A stretch of 6,913 nucleotides of DNA from Gammaproteobacteria bacterium (GCA_024644505.1 JAHEHQ010000138.1:1-6913), one strand, 5' to 3'. Shown: positions 1 to 6,769, numbered from the stretch's first letter. Numbers and translations are program-made. Notes: generated from the sequence alone by a model not told the origin.

Positions 1-2
1 TA

Positions 3-95
3 GTTGTCACCGCCAATGCCCAGCATGGAAGTGCGATCCTCGATACGGCAAACAACACCGCAGAAACGCTGCAGCTTCTAGAAGTGCAGAACTGA
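3..95 (+). CDS. Possible 3' end of a chromosomal CDS, product unknown
   Basis: An open frame enters from the left edge and ends at TGA (93-95). It encodes about 30 residues beginning VVTANAQHGSAILD and ending LLEVQN. The composition is protein-like, and a GC-rich hairpin follows about 55 nt after the stop, as expected at the end of a gene. The start and nearly all of the protein lie outside the window and no family can be assigned. A second plus frame is also open from the edge (2-136), but its peptide, rich in Cys, Arg and His, looks much less natural. The gene would lie outside the tRNA-bounded element, in flanking DNA. Confidence 0.3.
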   Translation, partial: VVTANAQHGSAILDTANNTAETLQLLEVQN

Positions 96-149
96 TAGCG
101 GCCGACAAGGCAATCGCGGCAATCCTGTTCGGCTAGTGCGTCTCCAACA

Positions 150-169
150 GCCCCGCCACCTTGCGGGGC
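150..169 (+). terminator. GC-rich hairpin, possible terminator of the left-edge gene
   Basis: GCCCCGC (150-156) pairs perfectly with GCGGGGC (163-169) across a 6-nt loop, giving a 7-bp stem made only of G-C pairs. It lies shortly after the stop codon at 93-95. The DNA after the stem on the plus strand (ACAATTC) has no T run, so it is not a textbook intrinsic terminator. It could instead be a 3'-end stabilising hairpin. Confidence 0.4.
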
Positions 170-401
170 ACAATTCAAGCGAATGAGAAACACGGAGCTA
201 ATAAGCATAGAAACAACGATGTTGGTGAAAAGCAGCCAATACCACCCTTATGCGGTGTCAGTCTTAGAGAATGACGCAGGGTTGCAAGCCCCTTGTCCCC
301 CACAGAGCGCGGGTCTTTGTGCCTATCGAAAACGCAAACAGGGGTAGACTGCGAGCTCCTGCGTGTTACTTCTTTGTTTTCAGTCACTTATGTCTATCAA
401 A
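170..401. other. Non-coding left flank up to the tRNA-fragment repeat
   Basis: No convincing gene is visible here. A 70-codon minus-strand frame (175-387) begins MTENKEVTRRSSQ, is rich in Ser, Arg and Cys, has no ribosome-binding site and resembles no family, so I treat it as chance. If the left tRNA copy is an attachment site, this stretch was originally the chromosome directly downstream of tRNA-Ser. It could equally belong to a second element inserted in tandem. The final 40 nt before the repeat are AT-rich. Confidence 0.5.
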
Positions 402-426
402 TGGCGGAGAGGGAGGGATTCGAACC
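402..426 (-). repeat. Left attachment-site copy (3' fragment of tRNA-Ser)
   Basis: These 25 bp are identical to 6619-6643. With one mismatch (T427 for C6644) the match extends four more bases to 431. Read on the minus strand the fragment gives the end of the T stem, the T loop, the acceptor 3' strand and GCCA. The DNA above 431 does not continue as tRNA: no anticodon arm or variable arm can be found. It is therefore a bare end fragment, as produced by site-specific integration, and not a decayed second tRNA gene. It is the presumed left att site. Confidence 0.8.
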
Positions 427-559
427 TTCGGTGTTTTCATATTTATCAATAGGTTATAGAGGCATCGTGTCTAGATCATGTCTATCGCTGCCGAGATTGC
501 ATGCTGTAATCAATTGCCACTGTTGTCAGCAATGCCTGGAACCAGCACAAGCAAGATGG

Positions 560-588
560 TTGAACAAGGCACCGTTTTGACGTACATT
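560..588 (+). promoter_or_regulatory. Candidate sigma-70 promoter for the TA operon
   Basis: TTGAAC (560-565, 4 of 6 to the -35 consensus) and TACATT (583-588, 4 of 6 to the -10 consensus) are separated by 17 nt. Transcription would begin near 595, giving a leader of about 30 nt before the antitoxin ATG at 626. TacA-type antitoxins normally bind their own promoter, so an operator would be expected here, but I see no clear long palindrome. A second TTGACG at 577-582 lacks a good -10 partner. Confidence 0.4.
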
Positions 589-614
589 TATGGCATCGTT
601 ACCGGTCGCAATTC

Positions 615-619
615 AGGAG
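615..619 (+). promoter_or_regulatory. Ribosome-binding site fixing the antitoxin start
   Basis: AGGAG lies 6 nt before ATG 626. It selects that start over the in-frame ATG at 590, which has no such site and would place this sequence inside the coding region. Confidence 0.7.
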
Positions 620-625
620 TGCAAC

Positions 626-910
626 ATGACCGTCTCGGCCACCAAAAACGAGCGTATTAACCTGCGCCTGAAACAAAGTGCCAAAAATCTTATTGAGCGC
701 GCGGCAACCTTCGAGGGTAAGACCGTCAGCAGCTTCATTTTGTCCAGCGCTCTGGCGAGCGCCGAAAAAACCATTCATGAGCACGAGTCCATCCAACTCA
801 ACGAACAAGATGCTCAGCGTTTTTTCGATGCACTGGCCAAACCAGTCAGGTTCAACAAAAAGCTGACTGAAGCCTTGGTTGAGCATGATCGCCGCGTAGA
901 CTCTAAATGA
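626..910 (+). CDS. tacA: TacA-like (DUF1778) ribbon-helix-helix antitoxin
   Basis: This 94-residue protein is the antitoxin of a type II pair. It should neutralise the acetyltransferase encoded immediately downstream and repress its own operon by binding DNA as a ribbon-helix-helix dimer. The N-terminus (KNERINLRL, residues 8-16) is the typical beta strand of DUF1778 proteins. Two helices follow (about 18-50, AKNLIERAATFEGKTVSSF). The C-terminal part contains the family pattern RFFDALAKP (65-73) followed by NKKLTEAL, the toxin-binding tail. The length is typical. The start is chosen at 626 because of the AGGAG at 615-619. The stop overlaps the toxin start (ATGA), implying coupled translation. 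In a mobile element such a pair can act as an addiction module. Family assignment is strong; self-regulation is inferred from known relatives. Confidence 0.9.
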   Translation: MTVSATKNERINLRLKQSAKNLIERAATFEGKTVSSFILSSALASAEKTIHEHESIQLNEQDAQRFFDALAKPVRFNKKLTEALVEHDRRVDSK

Positions 911-1407
911 GTTCCAGAAGCGAACTCGTCATTGAGTCACTGAACCGAAACCACAACAGGACCGCTTTCAACTGTGGTATTGAGTCCCTGGATCGCTACC
1001 TGAAACACCAGGCCAACCAGGATATGAAACGCCGGGTCAGCCGTGTGTTCGTTGTCCGCAGTCGCCAAGACGAAACAAGAGTGTTGGGCTATTACACGCT
1101 AAGTACCCTTTCCATTGATCTGTCGGTCTTACCAGAAAACCTCGCCAAGAAATTGCCCAAGCACCCGATACCGGCTGCTCTTATTGGTCGACTGGCCGTA
1201 GACGTCTCTGCGCAGGGCAAGGGAATTGGCAAAGTGCTTTTGTCCAACGCGATTAAGCGAACCTTGGCCATCAGCAGCGATATCGGAATCTACGCCATAG
1301 TGGTAGACGCCATCAATGAACAGGCCGAGTCCTTTTACATGCAATATGGGTTTGCCCATCTTGCGTCGGAGGGCAAACGCCTGTTTCTATCGTTGAAATC
1401 CTTCTGA
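907..1407 (+). CDS. tacT: TacT-like GNAT acetyltransferase toxin
   Basis: The 166-residue protein is a GNAT-fold acetyltransferase of the toxin class found beside DUF1778 antitoxins. Characterised members use acetyl-CoA to acetylate the amino group of aminoacyl-tRNAs and so block translation. The N-terminal region (FNCGIESLDRYLKHQA, 21-36) is characteristic of the class. The acetyl-CoA pyrophosphate loop is Q103-G-K-G-I-G108 within RLAVDVSAQGKGIG. The C-terminal motif ESFYMQYGF (141-149) carries Tyr144, the expected general acid. Length and motifs are complete, so the toxin appears intact. Translation starts in the ATGA overlap with the antitoxin stop and has no separate ribosome-binding site, consistent with coupling. 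Which aminoacyl-tRNAs it modifies cannot be read from the sequence. It ends 17 nt before the SNF2 gene, so read-through into the defence-like genes is likely. Confidence 0.9.
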   Translation: MSSRSELVIESLNRNHNRTAFNCGIESLDRYLKHQANQDMKRRVSRVFVVRSRQDETRVLGYYTLSTLSIDLSVLPENLAKKLPKHPIPAALIGRLAVDVSAQGKGIGKVLLSNAIKRTLAISSDIGIYAIVVDAINEQAESFYMQYGFAHLASEGKRLFLSLKSF

Positions 1408-1424
1408 CTCTATTTGCTTCTATT

Positions 1425-4217
1425 ATGCCGAACACAAGGAAACACAAAAAATTTTCAAACAGACAACCGGACTCAACAGGATGGCTTACCACTGACGCCG
1501 ATGAGATCGAACGCCGCCGTGCGCGCGGCGCCACTGAGGCGTTCCAGATTGAACCCCTGCCGCAAGGCGATGATTTTTTCGGTAGCTATCAAGTCGGCTC
1601 AGACGGCGGACAAACCTATCGTGTCGAGATTCGCTCGCTTACAGATCTAGTCAATAGCTGCAACTGTCCCGACCACCGCATCAACGGCCTGGGCACCTGC
1701 AAGCATATCGAGGCAACGCTGAACCGGCTCCAATACAGGCGCAAGCGCACTTTCAAACATGCAGCGAACAAGGGCAGCCCGTACATCGAAATCTTTCTAG
1801 ACCGGCGGGATCAGCAAGTCCGAATAGAGTGGCCAAGGGGTGGCTCCCGCCGCTCCAAGGCAAGGGATCTCCTCGCCCCCTTGTTCGGAGATGATAATAC
1901 CCTGGTAGGGGAACCGCTGAACAAACTACCCGCCATGCAGCGGGCAATCAATGCCTCTCACGCGGCAGTCCGACGCAAGATCCGGGTTTCAAATGAACTT
2001 AATACCTGGCTCGAGACACTGGACAGGCAGGAACAGCAACACCGAAGCCGCCAGCACTTCGAGACCGAGGTGACAACGGGCAACATGAGCCTGGACCTGG
2101 TCAAGCACCGGCTCTATCCCTATCAGCAAGAAGGGATGCTTCACCTGGCATTTACCAGCCGCGCCCTGCTGGCCGATGAAATGGGCCTGGGCAAAACGGT
2201 CCAGGCCATTGCCGCCTGTGAGCTGCTGCGCCGCACCCGGGACATCCGGCGGGTGCTGGTGATCTCTCCCGCTTCGCTCAAGGGTGAATGGGAGGAGCAG
2301 ATCGGCAAGTTCACCGACCTGCCTTCGCATATCGTCCAGGGACCGCGCGCCAAGCGCTTGCAACAATACAAAAAAAGCGCCTTCTTCTTTCTCGCCAACT
2401 ACGAACAGATCCGGCCGGACGTGGAGGAGATCAACACAACCCTGATGCCAGACGTCATCATTCTGGATGAGGCCCAGCGCATCAAGAACTGGCAGACCAA
2501 GACCGCCGCCTCGGTCAAGCGGCTGCAAAGCCCCTACGCCTTTGTGCTGACCGGCACCCCGGTGGAAAACCGGATCGACGAGATCTACTCCATCACCCAA
2601 TTCCTCGACCCTCTACTCTTAGGCCCCCTGTTCCGCTTCAACCGTGACTTCTACCAGCTGGACGAGAAAGGCCGCGCCATCGGCTACAAGAACCTCAATC
2701 GGCTGCATGAACGGCTACAGCCCATCCTGCTGCGCCGACGCAAAGAAGACGTGGAGGGAGAACTGCCAGGCCGCACGGTCAACACCTATTTTGTCCCCAT
2801 GCACAAAGAGCAGGCGCTGAGATACGAAGAGTACGAAGCCAAGGTGGCGCGCCTTGCCACCATGGCCAGGAAGCGGCCGTTACGCAAAGAGGAGATGGAG
2901 CGGCTACAGCAGTATCTTGCCTGCATGCGCATGCTGTGCGATACGCCCTATATTCTGGACCCGGATTGCCGCATCTCGCCCAAACTGAAGGAGCTCGGCA
3001 ACATACTTCAGGAGCTCATGGAGGATGGCGATCACAAGATCATCATCTTTTCCGAATGGGAGCGAATGCTGCAACTGGTCCGCGTTCAGGCCGATGAGAT
3101 GGGACTGGGCCACGCCTGGCATACCGGCACGGTCCCGCAACCGCAACGCCGCGCGGAGATCCGGCGTTTTAAGAACGATCCCGATTGTCGACTGTTCCTC
3201 TCCACCGACTCGGGCTCCGTGGGGCTCAACCTGCAGGTGGCCGATGTGGTGATCAATCTGGACATGCCCTGGAACCCAGCCAAGCTGGAGCAGCGCATCG
3301 CCCGCGCCTGGCGCAAGCACCAAAAAAAATCAGTGCAGGTGATCAATCTGGTATCCGAACACTCCATCGAACACCGCATGCTCTCTCTGCTGGAGCAGAA
3401 ACGCGCCCTGGCCGAAGGCGTGGTGGATGGCAAGGGCAAAAACGAGATGGCCCTGCCCTCCGGTCGGGCCGCCTTTCTCGAACGGCTCGATGCCCTGATG
3501 CCTGGAGATGAAAAAGGACCTTCAATGTCGGCCAGCGATTCCCATGACCGGTTGCGGGACGAGATTCTTTCCCGGTGGATTCATCAACTGGAACGGATGG
3601 AGCTGCACGGTGAAGGCGAGCGACGCACCCTACTGGTCGTGGCGGACCCGATCAATGACGCGCTGCAGAGCGCGCTTACTGATCAACTGAAAGCGTTGTT
3701 TCCCAAGCAGACGCCGCAGCTGCAGCTGCTGGATCCGGACGCCTTCGCAACCATCCAGCAGCTGATCGACGCCGGCGTCCTGAGTGCCAATCAGGAGAAA
3801 GCCAGGACGCTGTATCAAACCACAGACAAACCGAAAGACCACGAACCGCAAAAACGGCTGGCCGAGGCCCGCGCACATCTGACCCGGGGTGAACATCAAC
3901 GCCGCATGGCGAAAGTGCTCATCGACGGTGGCTTTTCGGTGGAGGCCATCCCACCGATCCGTGACGCCGTGGAGGCTGCCTTGCGGGCACTTGTCGTCTG
4001 GCAAGGTCACAACAGCGAGACGCCGCCTGAACCGGACCTGATTGACTCAGTGCTGGTAAAAACAAGCCTTGTTCCTGTTGAAACCTTATCTCTGGTCACG
4101 CATCTGCGAGAAAACCAGTCCGAGTGGGATGAATCCCAGGGAGATGCACTACTCGCACAAAGCGACCGTCTCCTTTCGCAAGCTGCCTCGCTCCTGGAAT
4201 CGTCGAAGAACTTCTGA
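1425..4217 (+). CDS. SWIM-SNF2 ATPase with HEPN-like C-terminal extension
   Basis: A 930-residue SNF2-family (superfamily 2) DNA translocase. An N-terminal SWIM zinc finger is visible as C79-x-C81 and C92-x-H94. The first RecA domain has Walker A (DEMGLGKT, 251-258), DEAQ (348-351) and LTGTP (375-379). The second has STDSGSVGLNL (593-603) and QRIARAWRKHQ (623-633), retaining the two motif VI arginines R627 and R630. All ATPase motifs look intact. Residues 700-930 are an extra region: an alpha/beta stretch (about 705-785), then helices from about 810 whose pattern (AKVLIDGGFSVEAIPPIRDAVEAA, split at 829-842 and 843-852) resembles a HEPN domain. No R-x4-6-H RNase motif is seen there. ATG 1425 has no Shine-Dalgarno sequence and no in-frame alternative upstream, so it probably relies on read-through from the toxin gene. 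SNF2 proteins power several phage-defence systems (DISARM, Zorya); that role here is inferred. The HEPN assignment is tentative. Confidence 0.9.
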   Translation: MPNTRKHKKFSNRQPDSTGWLTTDADEIERRRARGATEAFQIEPLPQGDDFFGSYQVGSDGGQTYRVEIRSLTDLVNSCNCPDHRINGLGTCKHIEATLNRLQYRRKRTFKHAANKGSPYIEIFLDRRDQQVRIEWPRGGSRRSKARDLLAPLFGDDNTLVGEPLNKLPAMQRAINASHAAVRRKIRVSNELNTWLETLDRQEQQHRSRQHFETEVTTGNMSLDLVKHRLYPYQQEGMLHLAFTSRALLADEMGLGKTVQAIAACELLRRTRDIRRVLVISPASLKGEWEEQIGKFTDLPSHIVQGPRAKRLQQYKKSAFFFLANYEQIRPDVEEINTTLMPDVIILDEAQRIKNWQTKTAASVKRLQSPYAFVLTGTPVENRIDEIYSITQFLDPLLLGPLFRFNRDFYQLDEKGRAIGYKNLNRLHERLQPILLRRRKEDVEGELPGRTVNTYFVPMHKEQALRYEEYEAKVARLATMARKRPLRKEEMERLQQYLACMRMLCDTPYILDPDCRISPKLKELGNILQELMEDGDHKIIIFSEWERMLQLVRVQADEMGLGHAWHTGTVPQPQRRAEIRRFKNDPDCRLFLSTDSGSVGLNLQVADVVINLDMPWNPAKLEQRIARAWRKHQKKSVQVINLVSEHSIEHRMLSLLEQKRALAEGVVDGKGKNEMALPSGRAAFLERLDALMPGDEKGPSMSASDSHDRLRDEILSRWIHQLERMELHGEGERRTLLVVADPINDALQSALTDQLKALFPKQTPQLQLLDPDAFATIQQLIDAGVLSANQEKARTLYQTTDKPKDHEPQKRLAEARAHLTRGEHQRRMAKVLIDGGFSVEAIPPIRDAVEAALRALVVWQGHNSETPPEPDLIDSVLVKTSLVPVETLSLVTHLRENQSEWDESQGDALLAQSDRLLSQAASLLESSKNF

Positions 4218-4233
4218 CAGTCAGTACTTCTCG

Positions 4234-4238
4234 AAAGG
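4234..4238 (+). promoter_or_regulatory. Ribosome-binding site for the GTG-initiated nucleotidyltransferase
   Basis: AAAGG followed by 5 nt and GTG 4244. This supports the GTG start, 26 nt after the SNF2 stop. Confidence 0.55.
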
Positions 4239-4243
4239 TAACG

Positions 4244-5185
4244 GTGACCAAAAAGATACAACTCGGTTTGAAGCAGGATCGGCTATGGGCCGAGGCCAAA
4301 CGGCGTTGCCGTCTCAATCTGGAGGATATCCGAATGGCCAAGGAGGTGGGCCTCAATCCCCGCTCCCTGATCAAAAACATCCCTTCACCGAACCAGCGTT
4401 GGAAGTTGCCGGTCAAGCAGTGGATCCACAAACTGTATGAGGGAAAGACCGGCAAACCCCCTGTAACGAAACGCCATACCTCACAGACTCCCAAGCGTAA
4501 GCACGCTGCAGATGCCCTTGTTCCACTACAAGTCTACGCCGGCGGACCTGGACTGACGGGGAACAGTGACAACTCCCCGCACCCGCCGATAACGGACTGG
4601 GACGAGTATGCCGGTGCTTTGTGGGACGATGATGACCCACTGGGATTGTCTGAGCCCCCCATGTACCGGGAGATCTGGCGCGAAAATCAACGCGCACGAA
4701 AACGGCAGGATGACTTCCGCTTGGCCGCCCGATATGTCGCACAGGCATGCGGGCAGATAACAGGGGTGGAAAGAGTGGTGTTGTTCGGCTCTGTCGCCTG
4801 CCCACTGCGGGAAGAGAAACCACGCTATCGTCAATATCGGCGTGCCGGCGTCCTCATGTTACATGAGTGTAAGGATATAGACTTGGCGGTCTGGTTAAGT
4901 GATTCTGACTGTCTGCGAGCCCTGCAGAAGGCCCGCTCCAAAGCACTGAACAAACTGTGGCAAAAGCAGCGAATCGGTGTGGCCCATCACCAGGTCGACA
5001 TTTTCATCATGAAGCCTGGCAGTGATCGCTACCTGGGGCGCCTCTGCAGCTACAACCAGTGTCCCAAAGGAAAACCGGAATGCCGTGTGACCGATTGTGG
5101 TTCAACACCTCTGCTACGGCAACATGAAGACTTCAAGTTGCATACCTCCGCACTGATGCCGGGGAAAAGCACCGTCCTTATATGA
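4244..5185 (+). CDS. Pol-beta-superfamily nucleotidyltransferase with N-terminal accessory domain
   Basis: A 313-residue two-domain protein. The nucleotidyltransferase core begins near residue 155. It has the GS signature (LFGSVA, 180-185), the metal-binding D211-I-D213, and a third acidic residue D252 in HHQVDIFIM. All three catalytic acids are present, so it should transfer a nucleotide to a protein, RNA or small molecule. An insert separates GS from DID (28 residues, against roughly 10 in minimal MNT proteins). A four-cysteine cluster follows (C268, C273, C280, C285; NQCPKGKPEC), probably binding zinc. The N-terminus (WAEAKRRCRL, MAKEVGLNPRSL, WKLPVKQWI; about 14-65) is a small helical domain that I recall from short uncharacterised bacterial proteins. 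Residues 72-125 look like a flexible linker. It starts at GTG with an AAAGG site, 26 nt after the SNF2 gene, so the two are probably co-transcribed. By analogy with HEPN/MNT pairs it may modify or restrain its neighbour; this is inference. Confidence 0.8.
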   Translation: MTKKIQLGLKQDRLWAEAKRRCRLNLEDIRMAKEVGLNPRSLIKNIPSPNQRWKLPVKQWIHKLYEGKTGKPPVTKRHTSQTPKRKHAADALVPLQVYAGGPGLTGNSDNSPHPPITDWDEYAGALWDDDDPLGLSEPPMYREIWRENQRARKRQDDFRLAARYVAQACGQITGVERVVLFGSVACPLREEKPRYRQYRRAGVLMLHECKDIDLAVWLSDSDCLRALQKARSKALNKLWQKQRIGVAHHQVDIFIMKPGSDRYLGRLCSYNQCPKGKPECRVTDCGSTPLLRQHEDFKLHTSALMPGKSTVLI

Positions 5186-5195
5186 TCATTTAGGA

Positions 5196-5212
5196 AGCCA
5201 GACCATCTGGTT
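5196..5212. terminator. Small hairpin between convergent genes
   Basis: AGCCAGA (5196-5202) pairs with TCTGGTT (5206-5212) across a 3-nt loop, with one G-T pair. It sits in the 25-nt gap between the two convergent genes and overlaps the minus-strand stop codon (5211-5213). Neither side carries a real T run, so function as a bidirectional terminator is only suggested by position. Confidence 0.3.
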
Positions 5213-6251
5213 AGGGTAGATCCTCCAAAGCGCCATCGGCCAAAACGATCTTTCTTTTCTTCCGTAGCGGCACCACCGAGGGATCGAAGTTCTGCTGTAT
5301 GTCCGAGTACTGTGCTTGCAGATATTCCACCGCCGCCTTTCTTTCCTGTTCGATAAATCCCGCAAGCTCAGAAACTTCGCCGGCAATACGCCGGCAGTCG
5401 CTGAAGAAGTGCCTGAATCGAACAGGATCGAGTGCGCTCTTGTCAGAGAAAATGAACTCGATATGAGGTTCGAGGTCTCGTTGCTTGCGCCGGATGTAGA
5501 CGCGTTGCATGGCATATTCGTCGAATCGATCGAGCAGGCGAGCATGGCAATCGCGGAGGTATTGATAGTATCGATGCCGCAGCTCGTGTAACTGCGGTTC
5601 CATGCCGCCGGCATCCACCCGGTAATCCCACAGCATGCCGCCCTGCTCCCGCTTTCCGTGGTTTTTCCCCTCTACATACTTGTGTGGGATGAGTGTCTCG
5701 ATCTGCTCCACCCCCGTCTCGTCGAGGGCATCTGAAAGATGTCTGGCCAGAGAGACGAGCGTGGCGTAGTGGAATTCGCCATCGACATTCAGCCTCCCCC
5801 AACACGTTTGAAGATCGCCTCGATAAGACCGGATCTCGTACGTCGGGTCTTCCTTTTTTCGGGCCTGCTCCTGGAACTCATGGTCATCCCGGGCATAGTC
5901 ACCGATCGTCTCAAAATCAAGCAGCGTAACGCCGTCCGCCAGCCACTCGTTCAGAAAGAAGTCATCTTCGCCGATGCCCTGAAAAGCTAAGAGCGTACTG
6001 TTCAGCAGCAGATACTGTTCATCGTCGAACCCCTTCATGACCTCGTTCAAACCCTCTTCCGTTTCAACCTCAATACCAAAAAGGGACCGCAGCACCGCCT
6101 GGCGGATGAGAAAATCCTGCTCCTTGGGGACACTCAATCTATACCGCTCCCGTTCCGTCTCCGGCCAGGCGTAGTACTCTGGTATGGCGCGAATGATCGC
6201 TCGGCGCAGGATGGCTTCGCGATCACTTGAGGATAAGGCGGAGGATTTCAA
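5211..6251 (-). CDS. Uncharacterised 346-residue soluble protein, convergent to the operon
   Basis: I do not recognise this family. The protein is hydrophilic, mostly helical by appearance, and has no signal peptide or membrane segment. Landmarks are an N-terminal helix (REAILRRAIIRAI, 11-23), a Leu/Phe-rich middle (LLLNSTLLAFQGIGEDDFF, 81-99), a region rich in acidic and aromatic residues (100-160), a His/Tyr/Arg-rich stretch (LHELRHRYYQYLRDCHARLL, 221-240), a probable helix or coiled coil (286-320) and a basic patch RKKRKI (330-335). No catalytic motif is obvious. High GC at third codon positions and a long uninterrupted frame make it a real gene. The start is uncertain: the only start at the 5' end is TTG 6251, without a Shine-Dalgarno sequence, and an in-frame TGA lies just upstream (6255-6257). 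The first Met is residue 72. The gene may have lost its original 5' end. It converges on the nucleotidyltransferase gene with a 25-nt gap. Confidence 0.75.
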   Translation of the reverse strand: MKSSALSSSDREAILRRAIIRAIPEYYAWPETERERYRLSVPKEQDFLIRQAVLRSLFGIEVETEEGLNEVMKGFDDEQYLLLNSTLLAFQGIGEDDFFLNEWLADGVTLLDFETIGDYARDDHEFQEQARKKEDPTYEIRSYRGDLQTCWGRLNVDGEFHYATLVSLARHLSDALDETGVEQIETLIPHKYVEGKNHGKREQGGMLWDYRVDAGGMEPQLHELRHRYYQYLRDCHARLLDRFDEYAMQRVYIRRKQRDLEPHIEFIFSDKSALDPVRFRHFFSDCRRIAGEVSELAGFIEQERKAAVEYLQAQYSDIQQNFDPSVVPLRKKRKIVLADGALEDLP

Positions 6252-6618
6252 GATTCAGGGCTATACAACCGAATTGTGAAGATCTCTTTGACTCGGCCGT
6301 CTTTCCGGCCAAATGGATCGTAATTTACCAGTTACTGTCGGGGCTGGGACGACCGGAAGCCTCTCGAGATCGGTAACTACCTGATAGCTTGCCTGGCGAA
6401 GTTAACACCACAAAATGGCAAGAGAGAAGTCTGGTTGCCCTAGTTGCGGCCCACCAAGGAACGATGCCTTAAATCGTGTCTAACCGGCTGCTAAAAACTG
6501 CGGCATTCGACCATGTAGAAAAAACTAACATGCTGATTTACCAAGGTATTGCGCCTGAACAATGCAACCGTACCGAGGGTTTCTTAGAAACGCTATTTAT
6601 TTGTTTTTATTGAAAAAT
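6252..6618. other. Non-coding right arm of the element
   Basis: No credible gene is seen on either strand; stops are frequent and the longest open runs are about 40-46 codons without good starts. This is where an integrase would normally lie next to the tRNA, and none is found. A 5-bp hairpin GGCCG/CGGCC (6295-6299 with 6306-6310) lies upstream of the minus-strand gene. ATCGTGTCTA at 6473-6482 also occurs at 464-473 near the left end. The last 25 nt before the tRNA are very AT-rich. A convincing promoter for the minus-strand gene was not found. Confidence 0.5.
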
Positions 6619-6709
<91 letters not shown>

Positions 6710-6769
6710 AGAGATTTACCGAACAAGGGCTCCTGAGCCGAGCCATGCGCGCGGGTCGGTGATTCTACA

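Noticed and set aside
175..387. Minus-strand 70-codon frame
   Set aside because: Low-complexity Ser/Arg/Cys-rich product with no ribosome-binding site and no recognisable domain; treated as chance.
402..490. Second tRNA-Ser gene or tRNA pseudogene
   Set aside because: Only the 3' 25-30 nt match; no anticodon, variable or D arm can be found beyond 431. An att-type fragment explains it better.
293..580. Plus-strand frame containing MAEREGFEPS
   Set aside because: It is the antisense translation of the tRNA-Ser 3' end, a well-known source of spurious ORFs. It has no ribosome-binding site and no family-like sequence beyond the tRNA part.
1989..2600. 203-codon minus-strand frame and other long frames opposite the SNF2 gene
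   Set aside because: They lie wholly within the SNF2 coding region, whose product has all the expected ATPase motifs. They are shadows of a GC-rich gene.
3251..3353. GTGATCAATCTGG repeated at 3249-3261 and 3339-3351
   Set aside because: Both copies encode VINL within the SNF2 helicase C domain; a coding coincidence, not a functional repeat.
6321..6443. Possible integrase remnant in the right arm
   Set aside because: A 39-codon open run (containing CRGWDDRKPLEIGNYLIACL) and a 46-codon minus-strand run were examined. Neither shows the R-H-R-Y residues of a tyrosine recombinase, and both are short enough to be chance.
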